From: Takashimella koratensis
Lineage: Eukaryota > Basidiomycota > Tremellomycetes > Trichosporonales > Tetragoniomycetaceae
Assembly (NCBI GenBank): GCA_003116875.1
Contig: BCKT01000003.1
Coordinates: 1,249,185-1,313,184, forward strand
Reading direction: 5' to 3'
DNA: 64,000 nt
In this document: positions 49,230-58,990 of the stretch, piece by piece
Numbering within the stretch: position 1 is the first letter of the stretch
How the letters are laid out: the number at the start of each line of letters is the position of its first letter
Program-made: the position numbers and the translations under genes
The notes under the pieces: model-generated
Told to the model about the DNA's origin: nothing
Database searches by the model: none
Seen by the model: the letters and a program-made list of their open reading frames with translations, nothing else

Positions 49230-50070
49230 TGTGATTGAGAATGGGTGTAGGTGTAGGTGCAGATGTGTAGATGAGGTGAGAGTTGAGAGTTGAGAGGGTG
49301 GTGAATGTGGTTGCGAGACTGAAATTTTACAGACAGCGAGAAATAGATGTGGCCCACGAGGAGAGCACGTGGCAGTTCGAGGGCACAAAGTGGCAGCCGC
49401 CGGAAGCATTCCATCGTTTGGGCTCGGATTGTGGACCCTGAGCCGGAGGGTTACCCTGAAAGCTAGACGAGATCGAGATTGAAACGCGTCGCAGAAACGG
49501 GTGAGTGGTGTGTCTCCAAACGGACCCTATCCTAATCCCAGGCTCTTTATTCCTAATTCTCCAGTTGCCTCTATCCTAATCATTTTTCTAATCAGCCTGT
49601 TTGGAGTGTAATCCACTGGAATGCAAACAACAACCAGGATGGGGGAGGTGTTGACTTGCTTTTTTGGCTTTTCCTTGGTTGTCCAACCTTGTCTCTGTCC
49701 ACTGCCTCCTCTACATCTCCTACTCACCTCACCTCGTCTCCAGACTCCTTCGGCTGCTCCGACCCCACCTCGCTCTTCCCCGCCCCGCATCGTCCTTCTT
49801 CACCTACCAGCTTCGCCTCGACACACTCGGCTCGCTACCCACCCTCCATTTTACTGCCAATCCTTCAACTCGCGTATCGCTCAACAGTCAACCAACGACC
49901 ACCGACCCTCGTCTCCACTCCCATAGTCTACGCGAGTACTCAATTGCACCGTCTACACGCTTCAACCTCTTTCACCCACGCTCACACTCTTTCACCCGTC
50001 GTTCAGGTAACCCGGGTCTCTTACCTCCAACCCCCCTATCAACTCCTTACTCTTCCCTTGATCACGCACC
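49230..50070. other. Divergent interval upstream of CDK1
   Basis: 841 bp. A CACGTG hexamer lies at about 49366-49371. The 400 bp before the CDK1 ATG is strongly C/T-rich on the plus strand, typical of a fungal leader; plus-strand open frames there (up to 197 codons, overlapping in three frames) are composition artefacts. Confidence 0.5.
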
Positions 50071-51681
50071 ATGTCGCTCGACAACTACCAGAAGCTCGAA
50101 AAGGTCGGAGAGGGTGAGTCTATCTCGTTTGCTTATGACCCTTCCCCCCGTGTCCCTTCCTCTTTTCTCGTCTTTCTTTACCCCATACCTTCTCATCCAC
50201 TACCTTCCTCGTCTCTCACCTATCTCTCTATCCTCCTCGTGCGAGAAGTCACTCTAACATCCCCTAGGCACCTACGGTGTCGTCTACAAGGCCAAGGACT
50301 TGACGACTGGCCAGATCGTCGCTCTCAAGAAGATTCGACTCGAGGCAGAGGACGAAGGTGTCCCGTCGACCTCTATTCGCGAGATCAGTCTCCTTAAAGA
50401 GCTCAGCAAGGACGAGAACATTGTCAAGTGAGTGTGGTGTCTGGTCTTAGTCTGCGGACTGGGTTGAAGTAGCCCCACGAGGCTGCTTTCACCTCAATTG
50501 TCGTGTCGACCAACTGCCTATGATCATCCCTCACTTTCCGTGTCAAGTTCAATATTTAGAGCCTTCATTCAGACCCGCCGTGGTCTGTTCACTAACCTAC
50601 GCTTGTTCCTATTCCTCTCACTCAGGCTCTACGATATTGTTCACTCCGACGCCAAGCTCTACCTCGTCTTCGAGTTCCTCGACCTCGACTTGAAGCGATA
50701 CATGGACTCTATCGGTGACAAGGACGGTCTCGGCCCTAACATGGTCAAGGTATGTGAACTTTTCACGCGCTATCCCGCTCATTCCTGTCTTTGCTCCTCT
50801 TTGCTCTTACCACTCCTGCTAACCCACACCTACACAGAAATTCACTTTCCAACTCATCAAGGGATTGTACTACTGCCACGCGCACCGAATTCTCCATCGT
50901 GATCTCAAGCCCCAAAACTTGTTGATCAACAAGGAGGGCAACCTCAAGCTTGCCGGTAGGTTTTAAGCTACAATGTCCCCATTATTTCTGGGAACGGCTG
51001 AGCACACAAGCACGTCGAACTCAAGCTGACCCCTTCGCTCAGACTTTGGTCTCGCTAGGGCCTTCGGTATTCCCCTCCGAACGTACACCCACGAAGTGAG
51101 TCAAAAATCACGCTTATCCTCTATACCACCACCGCTACACCTAGCCCAGACGCACTTCATTGCACTTTGCACCTGATATGGCCTTCTACTAACAAAACTC
51201 CCTTTCCAGGTCGTGACCCTCTGGTACCGCGCGCCCGAAGTCCTTCTTGGCTCGCGTCACTACTCGACTGCAATCGACATGTGGTCCGTTGGCTGTATCT
51301 TTGCCGAGATGGCCTGTCGCCAGCCCTTGTTCCCCGGTGACTCGGAGATTGACGAGATCTTCCGCATCTTCCGGTACGTTTAATGTTAACTTTGCACCTG
51401 ATATTCCTCCTCTTTTCTTCCTTTCGATGATGTCCATGTACTGACTTTCCAGACTGCTCGGAACGCCCAACGACGAGACTTGGCCCGGGATCAAGGCGAT
51501 GCCAGACTACAAGCCTACTTTCCCTCAGTGGCACGCGGTAGACTTGAGCAAGGCCGTCAAGGGTCTTGACGAGCAAGGGATTGACCTTCTCGCTCAAACT
51601 CTCATCTACGATCCGGCTCATCGGATTTCGGCAAAACGCGCTCTTCAGCACCCGTACTTTGCCCAGGCGATCACCGCATGA
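50071..51681 (+). CDS. CDK1: Cyclin-dependent kinase 1 (Cdc28/Cdc2)
   Basis: Master mitotic Ser/Thr kinase. Start ATG 50071 ([20 protein letters not shown]) with the inhibitory Thr-Tyr pair in the Gly loop. The alpha-C helix reads [14 protein letters not shown], with Ser where the canonical motif PSTAIRE has Ala. Other motifs: ALKKIRLE (catalytic Lys), [30 protein letters not shown] with the activating Thr, [21 protein letters not shown], and the kinase insert [20 protein letters not shown]. The end is [12 protein letters not shown], about 298 aa as expected. About six introns, the first right after VGEG (about 50114-50267). [16 protein letters not shown] matches the CDK1 rather than Pho85 subtype. 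Confidence 0.95.
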
Positions 51682-52094
51682 TCAGGTCCGGGACTTAGGT
51701 GAATGAAAGCAGGAGTGGAGATTTGGTCGACTTTTACGCCCCGAATCTCACTTGATACCCTTCTCCCTCTTCCCCTTCCCCTTCATTCCTTTCCCTTCTC
51801 CCGCTCGTCTATCGGCGCGTCTTCGTACCTCTCCCGTCACCTCACTCCACACCCGCATTAGTCTCGTCCTTCGTGTCTTTCGTCTCCAGCCTTTATCGTC
51901 TCACAGTCATTTCTCGCTCTCTGCCCCCCGGTCCTTCGTCTCTGTTGCTAGCCACCTTGGCGCCCTTCTTCCTTTGCAGCCGAATGTATCTGTAACCCGC
52001 TCTGACTGTGGTGTTTTTGCATGTGCAGTGTGCATTTACATCTGCGACTGATAGTACATCTTGAGCCGTAACCAACGGACCACTGGCTGGTCGA
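51682..52094. other. Convergent 3' interval of CDK1 and SEN34
   Basis: 413 bp with a long C/T-rich stretch (51755-51930). Nothing beyond UTR sequence is apparent. Confidence 0.5.
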
Positions 52095-53299
52095 CTACCC
52101 AAAGCTAGCCCATTCAAGGGAATAAAACTCGACCTGCCCATCTTTCTCCCTAATCTCCTCCGCCTCCCCTTCCTCTCCTTCACCTTGCTTACTCTTCACA
52201 CTTCTCACCCCATCATCCCAACAACACAACAACCCTGCCTTCTTCGTCCCCGTTCCCAATCTTCCCCACGCCACAATCTCACTCGGCCTCACCACTTCGT
52301 CCCTAACCAGTACCTGACTTGTGAAATGCGCATGGTACCGTAGATAGTCCCCAGGATAGATGAGGTACTCGCCTCCGAACCGAGGACCGAGACCAAGTCG
52401 GTACCCCTCTCGCTGTAGGGCTGTGAATACCCCGAGAAGGGCGGCGTGACGTGGGGTCGAAGGGAAGGGGAAAAGAGGGTGAGGGAGGGTGGTTATGGGA
52501 TCTGAGCAAGGGAGAGGGCGGATGGGAACGGCGGGTACAGCGTGGAAGGCGTTGGATGTGGCTGAGGGCGGAACGGAGGTAGCATCTACTTCGGATGCTT
52601 CTTGATGTATCACACTCGACCCGGTAGTCGAAACCTCGGTCATAAGTACTGGGGGCGGTACAATCTTCGCTTCGGTGTCCTGTAACAGCCCACTGTCCCC
52701 CTCTACTCCCGTAGCGACCTTTGCCGCCCTTGCCTTTGCCCTTGCCTCACGCTTCGCCCTCGCCTTGTCCCCACCTGCTTCGAACGCCCGGCGCCTCTCC
52801 GCTTCCCGAACCGCTTCCTCTGCCCTTGCCTTGGCGGCCACTTCGGCAGCTCGTTGAACTCGCGCGGCAGTTCGTTCAGCCACGAGAGAGGCAGGAGGAA
52901 CCGATGGCGATGGGACGGGGATGAGGTGGGCAATACCTATGATAGTCAGTATTGTGACAGAGGTGGTCTAAGGGAGGGAGGGGAGGGACTTACCTGATCG
53001 AACAAGGTAAGCAGTCTCTTCTTGCATCAGAGTGATAGGTAGACCAAGAAAGCCGTTCTGCTGAGAGACACCGGGGAGTGTACCTGCTCTCAAACCGGAG
53101 ATATCATGCTCGCAATGTAATGTCGCAGCAGCTGTACCCGATTGCATCAGTCAGTACTCTGAGCGGGAAGAGGAGAGCAGCAACAAAGAGGGGACGTACT
53201 CTGTGCGTCCCAGACAGTCGCGACGCCGTTGATGAGGTACAGCGGGATAGATCCGAGGTCTGGCCGTGACGAGGGCTCGCCGAGCTTGACCGAATCCAT
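52095..53299 (-). CDS. SEN34: tRNA-splicing endonuclease catalytic subunit Sen34
   Basis: Sen34 cuts the 3' splice site of intron-containing tRNA precursors as part of the Sen2-Sen34-Sen15-Sen54 complex. Start ATG 53299 (MDSVKLGEPSS). Exon 1 has PLYLINGVATVWDAQ, exon 2 GFLGLPITLMQEETAYLV, both typical of the Sen34 N-terminal domain. A long Ala/Arg/Glu helix follows. The C-terminal nuclease domain contains FGGEYLIYPGDYLRYHAHF (catalytic Tyr region and His) and WGRLGTGTKKAGLLCCW with the catalytic Lys. It ends YSLEWASFG. About 350 aa. Catalytic triad residues appear intact. Confidence 0.9.
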
Positions 53300-53602
53300 G
53301 GTGTTGGTGTTCAGCTGTAGATGTTGTGGATGAAGTGGGAGTGTCGGGGATGGATTTGGATGTGGAGGGTTGTCTTCAACTTTTTGCAACGGCGACTCGA
53401 TCGTGAACCGGAGATTCAGAGCACACGTCATTCTTGTCCCTGCCACGCCACGTGGCTAGGGCATGTGGTATCACTGTACGTTTGAACCGTCTTGACATGA
53501 GATGTTGTATCCTCCATCCTCCATCCTCCATCCTCCATCCTCCATCCTTCATCCTCGCCATCGTCCTTGACTTCGACCTCACCGCCGCCCCCAACCCCAG
53601 CC
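53300..53602. promoter_or_regulatory. Divergent promoter between SEN34 and LSM2
   Basis: 303 bp between the start codons of two RNA-processing genes. It contains CCACGTGG (about 53446-53453) and a CCTCCAT heptamer array in the LSM2 leader. Confidence 0.5.
53511..53547 (+). repeat. CCTCCAT heptanucleotide repeat in LSM2 leader
   Basis: Five near-perfect CCTCCAT units followed by one variant (CTTCATC), 55 bp before the LSM2 start codon. Confidence 0.9.
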
Positions 53603-54411
53603 ATGGTAAGTTTACCCCCAGCTAATACAATGTTTCACTCGTGACCAGCTGACACCTCCCAGCTCATCTTCTCGTACGTCGGGCCGTTAATCTCTCGCTT
53701 GCTCTCGATACCACAAATCACCTAACACTCTGCAGGTTCTTCAAGACCCTCACTGACCAAGTGATAACTGTCGAGCTCAAGAACGACCTCTGTATCACCG
53801 GCACTCTCAAGTCGGTTGACCAGTGCGTATATTTCCACTACCGCCTTACTCTTCCATACTACTCAAGAAACCCTAGATCAGCTCGGGCCCGCCTTAGCCG
53901 ACCTCACCACTAACAACACCAGGTTCTTGAATATCCGACTCGATGGGATCCGAGTGCAAGACCCCGAACGGCATCCCCACATGGTGAGTCCCACCTCATC
54001 CACCTCCCTTCCCTCTAGCCAACTTCCCACGTACCTTATCCCCTTCCGCGCTGTCCACACTGATAACCCTTACCTCACTCATTGCCATACCTCTTACCTA
54101 CCGACGTTTGACGGACACAGCTCGCGGTCAAGAATTGTTTCATCCGCGGCTCCACTGTGCGATACGTCCGCATGGACCCTAGGAGCGTAGACACTACGTT
54201 GCTTGAGGACGCGACACGGCGGGGTGAGTTGTGGTTCTGGTCGGGTCTGAGCCCCCCCCCCCCCCTTTTGGGTCATGTTCTTCTACCCCCTGTCCTCCTC
54301 TCCTCCCCTACAAGTTTCGACGCGTAGCTTCTTTTTCAGCGGTGTGGGGTAGAGATAGAGGATGAAGACCTTTGCTGACGATTTGCAGAGGCGAAAGACG
54401 CGCACAAGTAG
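53603..54411 (+). CDS. LSM2: LSm2 (U6 snRNA / mRNA-decay Sm-like protein)
   Basis: Subunit of the Lsm1-7 (mRNA decay) and Lsm2-8 (U6 snRNA) rings. Only the ATG itself (53603-53605) is coding in exon 1; exon 2 is 11 nt (53663-53673); the phases then give MLIFSFFKTLTDQVITVEL, the canonical LSm2 start. Sm1 motif: NDLCITGTLKSVDQFLNIRL; Sm2: FIRGSTVRYVRM. The C-terminus is DTTLLEDATRREAKDAHK. 95 aa, with five introns. The last intron contains a C14 run (54252-54265). Confidence 0.93.
53663..53673 (+). other. LSM2: 11-nt microexon of LSM2
   Basis: CTCATCTTCTC, preceded by CTCCCAG and followed by GTACGT. It supplies Leu-Ile-Phe and two bases of Ser after the isolated ATG exon, matching the LSm2 N-terminus MLFYSFF of other species. 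Confidence 0.85.
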
Positions 54412-54968
54412 ACGTGAAAAGGGAGAAGCGACCGACCCGTGGCATACAATTCCCATTTCCCCCATGTTTCTCTCTATTCTCACTCCATCATGCATGTACA
54501 TAATGATCCGACTGAAAGTTACAAACAACGACTTTATGACTGCTCACTTCAGTCTGGGACGTGCTTGACAGCAATTTGCTCTGAGGCGCTTTCTCTATCA
54601 GGTGTTACTGCTCGCGGATCTTGGTTTTTGCACGCCGCTGAGGGGTTGGCTTAAGTTTGGGAGTTGATCATGATCAGGGGTGTACTCTGCTGGCGAGGAC
54701 GGGTGAGGAATAGTCAAAGTGTGAAGGGGCTGCAAGCAACATGACGCAGAGATGAGAGAGAGAGAGAGAGAGAGAGTCTGTGTGTACTGGTGCAGCCTAG
54801 GTGCCGCGCCGGAAGGTATATCGGGGGATGAGTCAGGTCCCCTGGGGTCCCGCCCAATCCAATTTCCTGCCAAGTGTCCAATCGATATTTTCCAACTCGG
54901 CGTTCACTACATCCCTCCCCCTCTTAACCCTACCCCACCTCACTACCTCTCGTCAAACTAAACCCAAG
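54412..54968. other. Intergenic interval between LSM2 and COQ2
   Basis: 557 bp with the LSM2 3' UTR and the COQ2 promoter. A GA-dinucleotide tract lies at 54754-54776. No further gene seen. Confidence 0.5.
54754..54776 (+). repeat. GA-dinucleotide microsatellite
   Basis: About 11 GA units, upstream of COQ2. Confidence 0.9.
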
Positions 54969-56708
54969 ATGAACCCTCTTCTCGCGCGGTGCACCCGCTC
55001 AGCCGCATCCTCTTCTCTCCCTTCTTTACGCGGCATTCACTTCACCCGTTCTCTCGCCCTCTCCCCTCTGCCCTTTCTCCCAACCACGACCGCTCAACGT
55101 CGCCAACCCTCTTTCCGCCTCCTCTCTACCTCTACTCCTTCCACCCTCACCTCTTCCAACTCTACCACCTCTTCCACTCCTTCGATTCGGGTTACCAGCG
55201 CCATCCAGCCCGTGCGAACCCTGACCACCTCTTCTCCCTCCTCGGCACCAGCGACCGCCTCTGCATCGGGTGAACAACAAGTCCTCCCGCCCGCACCGAT
55301 TACAATCCTCGATAAGATCCTTCCTAAATGGGCAGAGGGAGCCAAACCCTACCTCCTCCTTACCCGAATCGATAAACCGATCGGTAGCGTCTTGCTCTAC
55401 TGGCCATGTGGTGAGCTCGAAGTTTGCGTTCTCCCTACTCCCTGCTTCCTAGTTGCTGCGGCCCCTCCCCCCCACCCCACCCCCCCCCCCCCCCCCCAAC
55501 CCCCGCGCGGCCTTCCCAACTTACAAACTGAGGTGTTCGGGCTATCGGGCTGACTCTTTACAGCATGGTCAATCACAATGGCGTCGACCGCCGGTGCGCT
55601 CCCACCATCCACCCCTATCTGGTTCATGTCCCTCTTCGCTGCTGGGGCAGTCATCATGCGTGGTGCCGGGTGCACCATCAACGACATGTGGGATAGCCGT
55701 ATCGACAAAGCTGTTGGTAAGTGGGAGTGGATTCAGGCCCAGTTCAAGTCCGAGCTTTGCTCTCCATAGAAGCTCTTCTCGATCTTCGTCCTTATTCTTG
55801 TTTGAGAGAATGGGCAAAGTGCTAATGATACCTTCTCAATCATTGGCCTTTGCAGAACGGACAAAGACACGCCCGATCGCACGAGGCGACGTGACCCACT
55901 TTGGCGCGCTGACTTTTCTCGGCGGCCAGCTCGCTCTGGGTCTCGCCGTGCTCACTCAGCTCAACCTGTACAGGTATGTCGAACCTCTCACCCTCACTGC
56001 CTTCATCTTTCCAGCCTTCATCCAACACCTACCTGCCCTTCCTCTCTTCCCCCCCCCCCACCCTTGACCACCTGCTGACACCTCCTCAGCATCCTCCTCG
56101 GCGCATCCTCCCTTTCTCTCGTCGTCATCTACCCCTTCATGAAACGCATCACCCACTTCCCGCAATTCGTTCTTGGTCTCGCGTTCAACTGGGGTGCTCT
56201 CCTCGGTTGGTCAGCTGTCGCCGGAGCCGTTGACTGGTCTGTCGCTTCTCCGCTCTACTTTGGAGGCGTGCTTTGGTGTGTCATGTACGACACCATCTAT
56301 GCGCACCAGGTGTGTCTCGCGTTTCCTTTCCCTAAAACTCGGTTTTGGGGTTTCTACGTTGTCACTGACCTCTTCCTATAGGACAAACGTGACGACATCC
56401 TCGTGGGCGTCAAGTCCACCGCTCTCTACTTCCCCGAGACCTCTCGCCCTTTCATCTCCGCCCTTAGCGCGTCATTTATCGGTCTCCTCACTTACGCAGG
56501 CCACGTCTCTGGCGCTGGACCGCTGTACTACGCCATCTCGTGTCTCGGTGGTGCCGCGCACCTCGCTTGGCAGTGTATCACTGTCGATTTCGATAACCGC
56601 GCCGATTGCTGGAAGAAGTTTACGAGTAATGGCTGGTTGGGTGGGTTGATCTGGACTGGGATGGCGGCGGATTACGTCCAGCGCGTTGTCCTCCCCATGA
56701 TTGGGTAG
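54969..56708 (+). CDS. COQ2: 4-hydroxybenzoate polyprenyltransferase, mitochondrial (Coq2)
   Basis: UbiA-type prenyltransferase of ubiquinone synthesis, in the inner mitochondrial membrane. Start ATG 54969; the first ~110 residues are Ser/Thr/Arg-rich with few acids ([17 protein letters not shown]), a mitochondrial presequence. Then [20 protein letters not shown], the first Asp-rich motif [25 protein letters not shown], the second [14 protein letters not shown], and GVKSTALYF. Eight or so membrane segments. Introns at about 55409-55563, 55715-55855, 55973-56089 and 56310-56381; the first contains an 18-base C run (55480-55497). Both Mg-binding motifs are intact, so an active enzyme is expected. 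Confidence 0.94.
55480..55497 (+). repeat. Poly-C run in COQ2 intron 1
   Basis: 18 consecutive C within a 30-bp C/A tract. Homopolymer length may be inaccurate. Confidence 0.9.
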
Positions 56709-56851
56709 AGAGGCGGGGTGTTTAAGAGGAAAAGGGAAACGGCGCGTGTGAGCGACGACAATTAGACAATCATCAAACTCGGCTATTGGGCTTCAACAAA
56801 CATGCATTTTGGATACGAACGGTGGCACAAGTGGCAATCGGACCTGTTCCA

Positions 56852-58754
56852 TCATGGAGAACCTAATTGTCAGCTAACTGGCTGACATCGGGAAGACTCA
56901 CCTCCGAGGAAATGACTCGCGTCAGCCTTTTGCTGATCCCAGTCTTGTTTGAAAGCGACGAGTCCAACGAGGATGGCTGCGATGAAGACTGAGCACGGGG
57001 TGAGCGACGACGTTGGGGATGAATGGTGTTCCTTCCGGCACGACTTACAGCAGATGGACTGGAGGAGCCAGAATGCGCCTGTGAAAGTGTCAGGTTGGCA
57101 GTAGATCTGTACATGGCTGATAGAGGAGATTTACCCCAGAATCGAGAACTGCAGCATCCGATCATCTGGGCGTACTCTGACGCATCTGACGAATTAACTT
57201 TTCTCTTCAACGTGTCCTGTATCACCCATCCGTAAAAACATTAGTTCGTCGCGTCGATGGGCTCCATGAGGAGCATGAGTGGCGCTTACGTCGATAATGT
57301 CCCACTGCTCAGTGGTCAGCTGCAACCTTGAAGCCATGGGGAGAGTGCGGCGCAACTACAGGTACGAGGAGGAGGTATACTTACGATGCAGTAGAGACAC
57401 GACATAACCCCAATGAAGAGGACGAGAAACCTCAGCGCCACGGAGTCCGCCACGAGCCAGCATACCTATACGAAAGGTTCAGCACACTACCACTTGCACT
57501 TTACGCTTGCCAGGGGGCACAACTCACAAGGATGAGAGCGACCATGAGTGCGATAGTAGCGTAGGCGATCCATGACCTTCGAGCCCAGTACAGAGTGAGG
57601 ATGAAGAAGACTGCAAGTACGAGGCAGGCTACTTTGGATGCGTCGGTATCGAAGCCCTGTGTGGAGGTGTCAGTTGTCAGTGATTGACGTTGTAAGCATT
57701 TTGTCGACGGCAAGCTTACACAGGTGATGAGGCATGCCCCGATGAATGAGGACCCGAGGTACCCCGCAGGCAAGGTGAGCTACGGCACATGAGAGGTCAG
57801 TCCGCTCCTCGGCTCGAGTGGTAGGGACCTCGGCCGTAAACATACCGCAGGGATACCACCCCTCATGCGCGTGGATCCCCCCTCATCTGGATCGAGCTGT
57901 ACGACGGAGGACTGTTAGTATGGCTATGAAGAGATGCAACTTTGAGCCAAAGTACTATCCTTCTCACCTCGATCCCTTCTACTCGTGCGCAGGTCAGAAC
58001 CTGTCCAGAGCGTATCAGCGCTTCTTCCTCCTCCTTGTCTAGCACGCAGGCCGCGGGGTGAGGGCACTTACTCCAACGAGGGCATGGGACATCTCGTGCA
58101 TCCCAACCGTCTGGCAAGGTCAGCGGCTGCTCGTCTCAGACTTTGATAGCAAACACCCACGAGCAGTTTGAATGGGTATATCAGGTCTTTGAGGATCGGG
58201 ACTGCAGGTATTTAAAGTACAAGTCAGCTCGGTGACTCGCTCGAGTCGTAGCACTCTTTAGAGACTTCTCACCATGCCTGGAATCGATATATCGACAATC
58301 CTCTTGTCAGCGTCGCACTCTCCCTTGCCACGCTTCCAAAGGATACTCACCACTTTCACCAAGTATCACCAGCATTTTGTCAGTATCTGCCGAGCACTGT
58401 CCGTCTCACAAGACCTCACCACTGCATTACATCAGCCAACGTCCGGGGCACCCCCCAGTTCGTTGCCACCGGCGTCACCGGGGCGACCACGAGCACCAAC
58501 CCCAACACCCGGATGGAGATAGAGGTGGAAGCAGTGGACTTGAACACTCACGAATAGCGATCGCAACGACGTAGCACCCAGCAACGATGAGCGTAACCCT
58601 GGCACTTCATCAGCCGCTGGCTATCGGACATGGATCTAGAGACTGTAGAGGAAAGAGCGTACTTCTGGGTATCGGTCGGAGTGAGGACAGAGCGGGGGGC
58701 GAGGTGATCAAATTGCTCGGCAACCACCTCGGGGGCTGCCATAGTAGGAGCCAT
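56852..58754 (-). CDS. M50B-like membrane metalloprotease
   Basis: Resembles the peptidase M50B-like family (site-2-protease fold) of fungi and plants. Start ATG 58754 (MAPTMAAPEVVAEQFDH). A first membrane segment VTLIVAGCYVVAIAIL joins PILKDLIYPFKLLTVGM after a 350-nt intron (58202-58551). The zinc motif HEMSH lies in TVGMHEMSHALVG. Then LDPDEGGSTRMRGGIPALTL, LPAGYLGSSFIGACLIT and several hydrophobic segments follow, ending ADASHFLGG. About ten exons; several intermediate junctions and the last few residues are tentative (stop at 56852 if the last intron is removed, otherwise about 56873). The catalytic function is inferred from HExxH; the physiological substrate is unknown. Confidence 0.75.
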
Positions 58755-58990
58755 TACTGTTGTATGTGATGAGGGAGGTAGAGGACGATGGAGCGATAAT
58801 GAATGGATGAAAGCAAGAAGGTATCTTGTTTGTTTGTGTAGTTGACTGATGGCCAAAGGATAAGGAAGGTTGAGTGACCCCAAGGGACGGTAAGTGATCA
58901 TCACATCCAGCCATCGTATCAAGCATCCTAAGCATCCCAAGCATGCATTTCAATTTAACAACAATCTAATCTCAACCCACAACTCCTTTC

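Noticed and set aside
49664..50257. 197-codon plus-strand frame upstream of CDK1
   Set aside because: Lies in the C/T-rich leader and runs through the CDK1 start in another frame; overlaps two other open frames.
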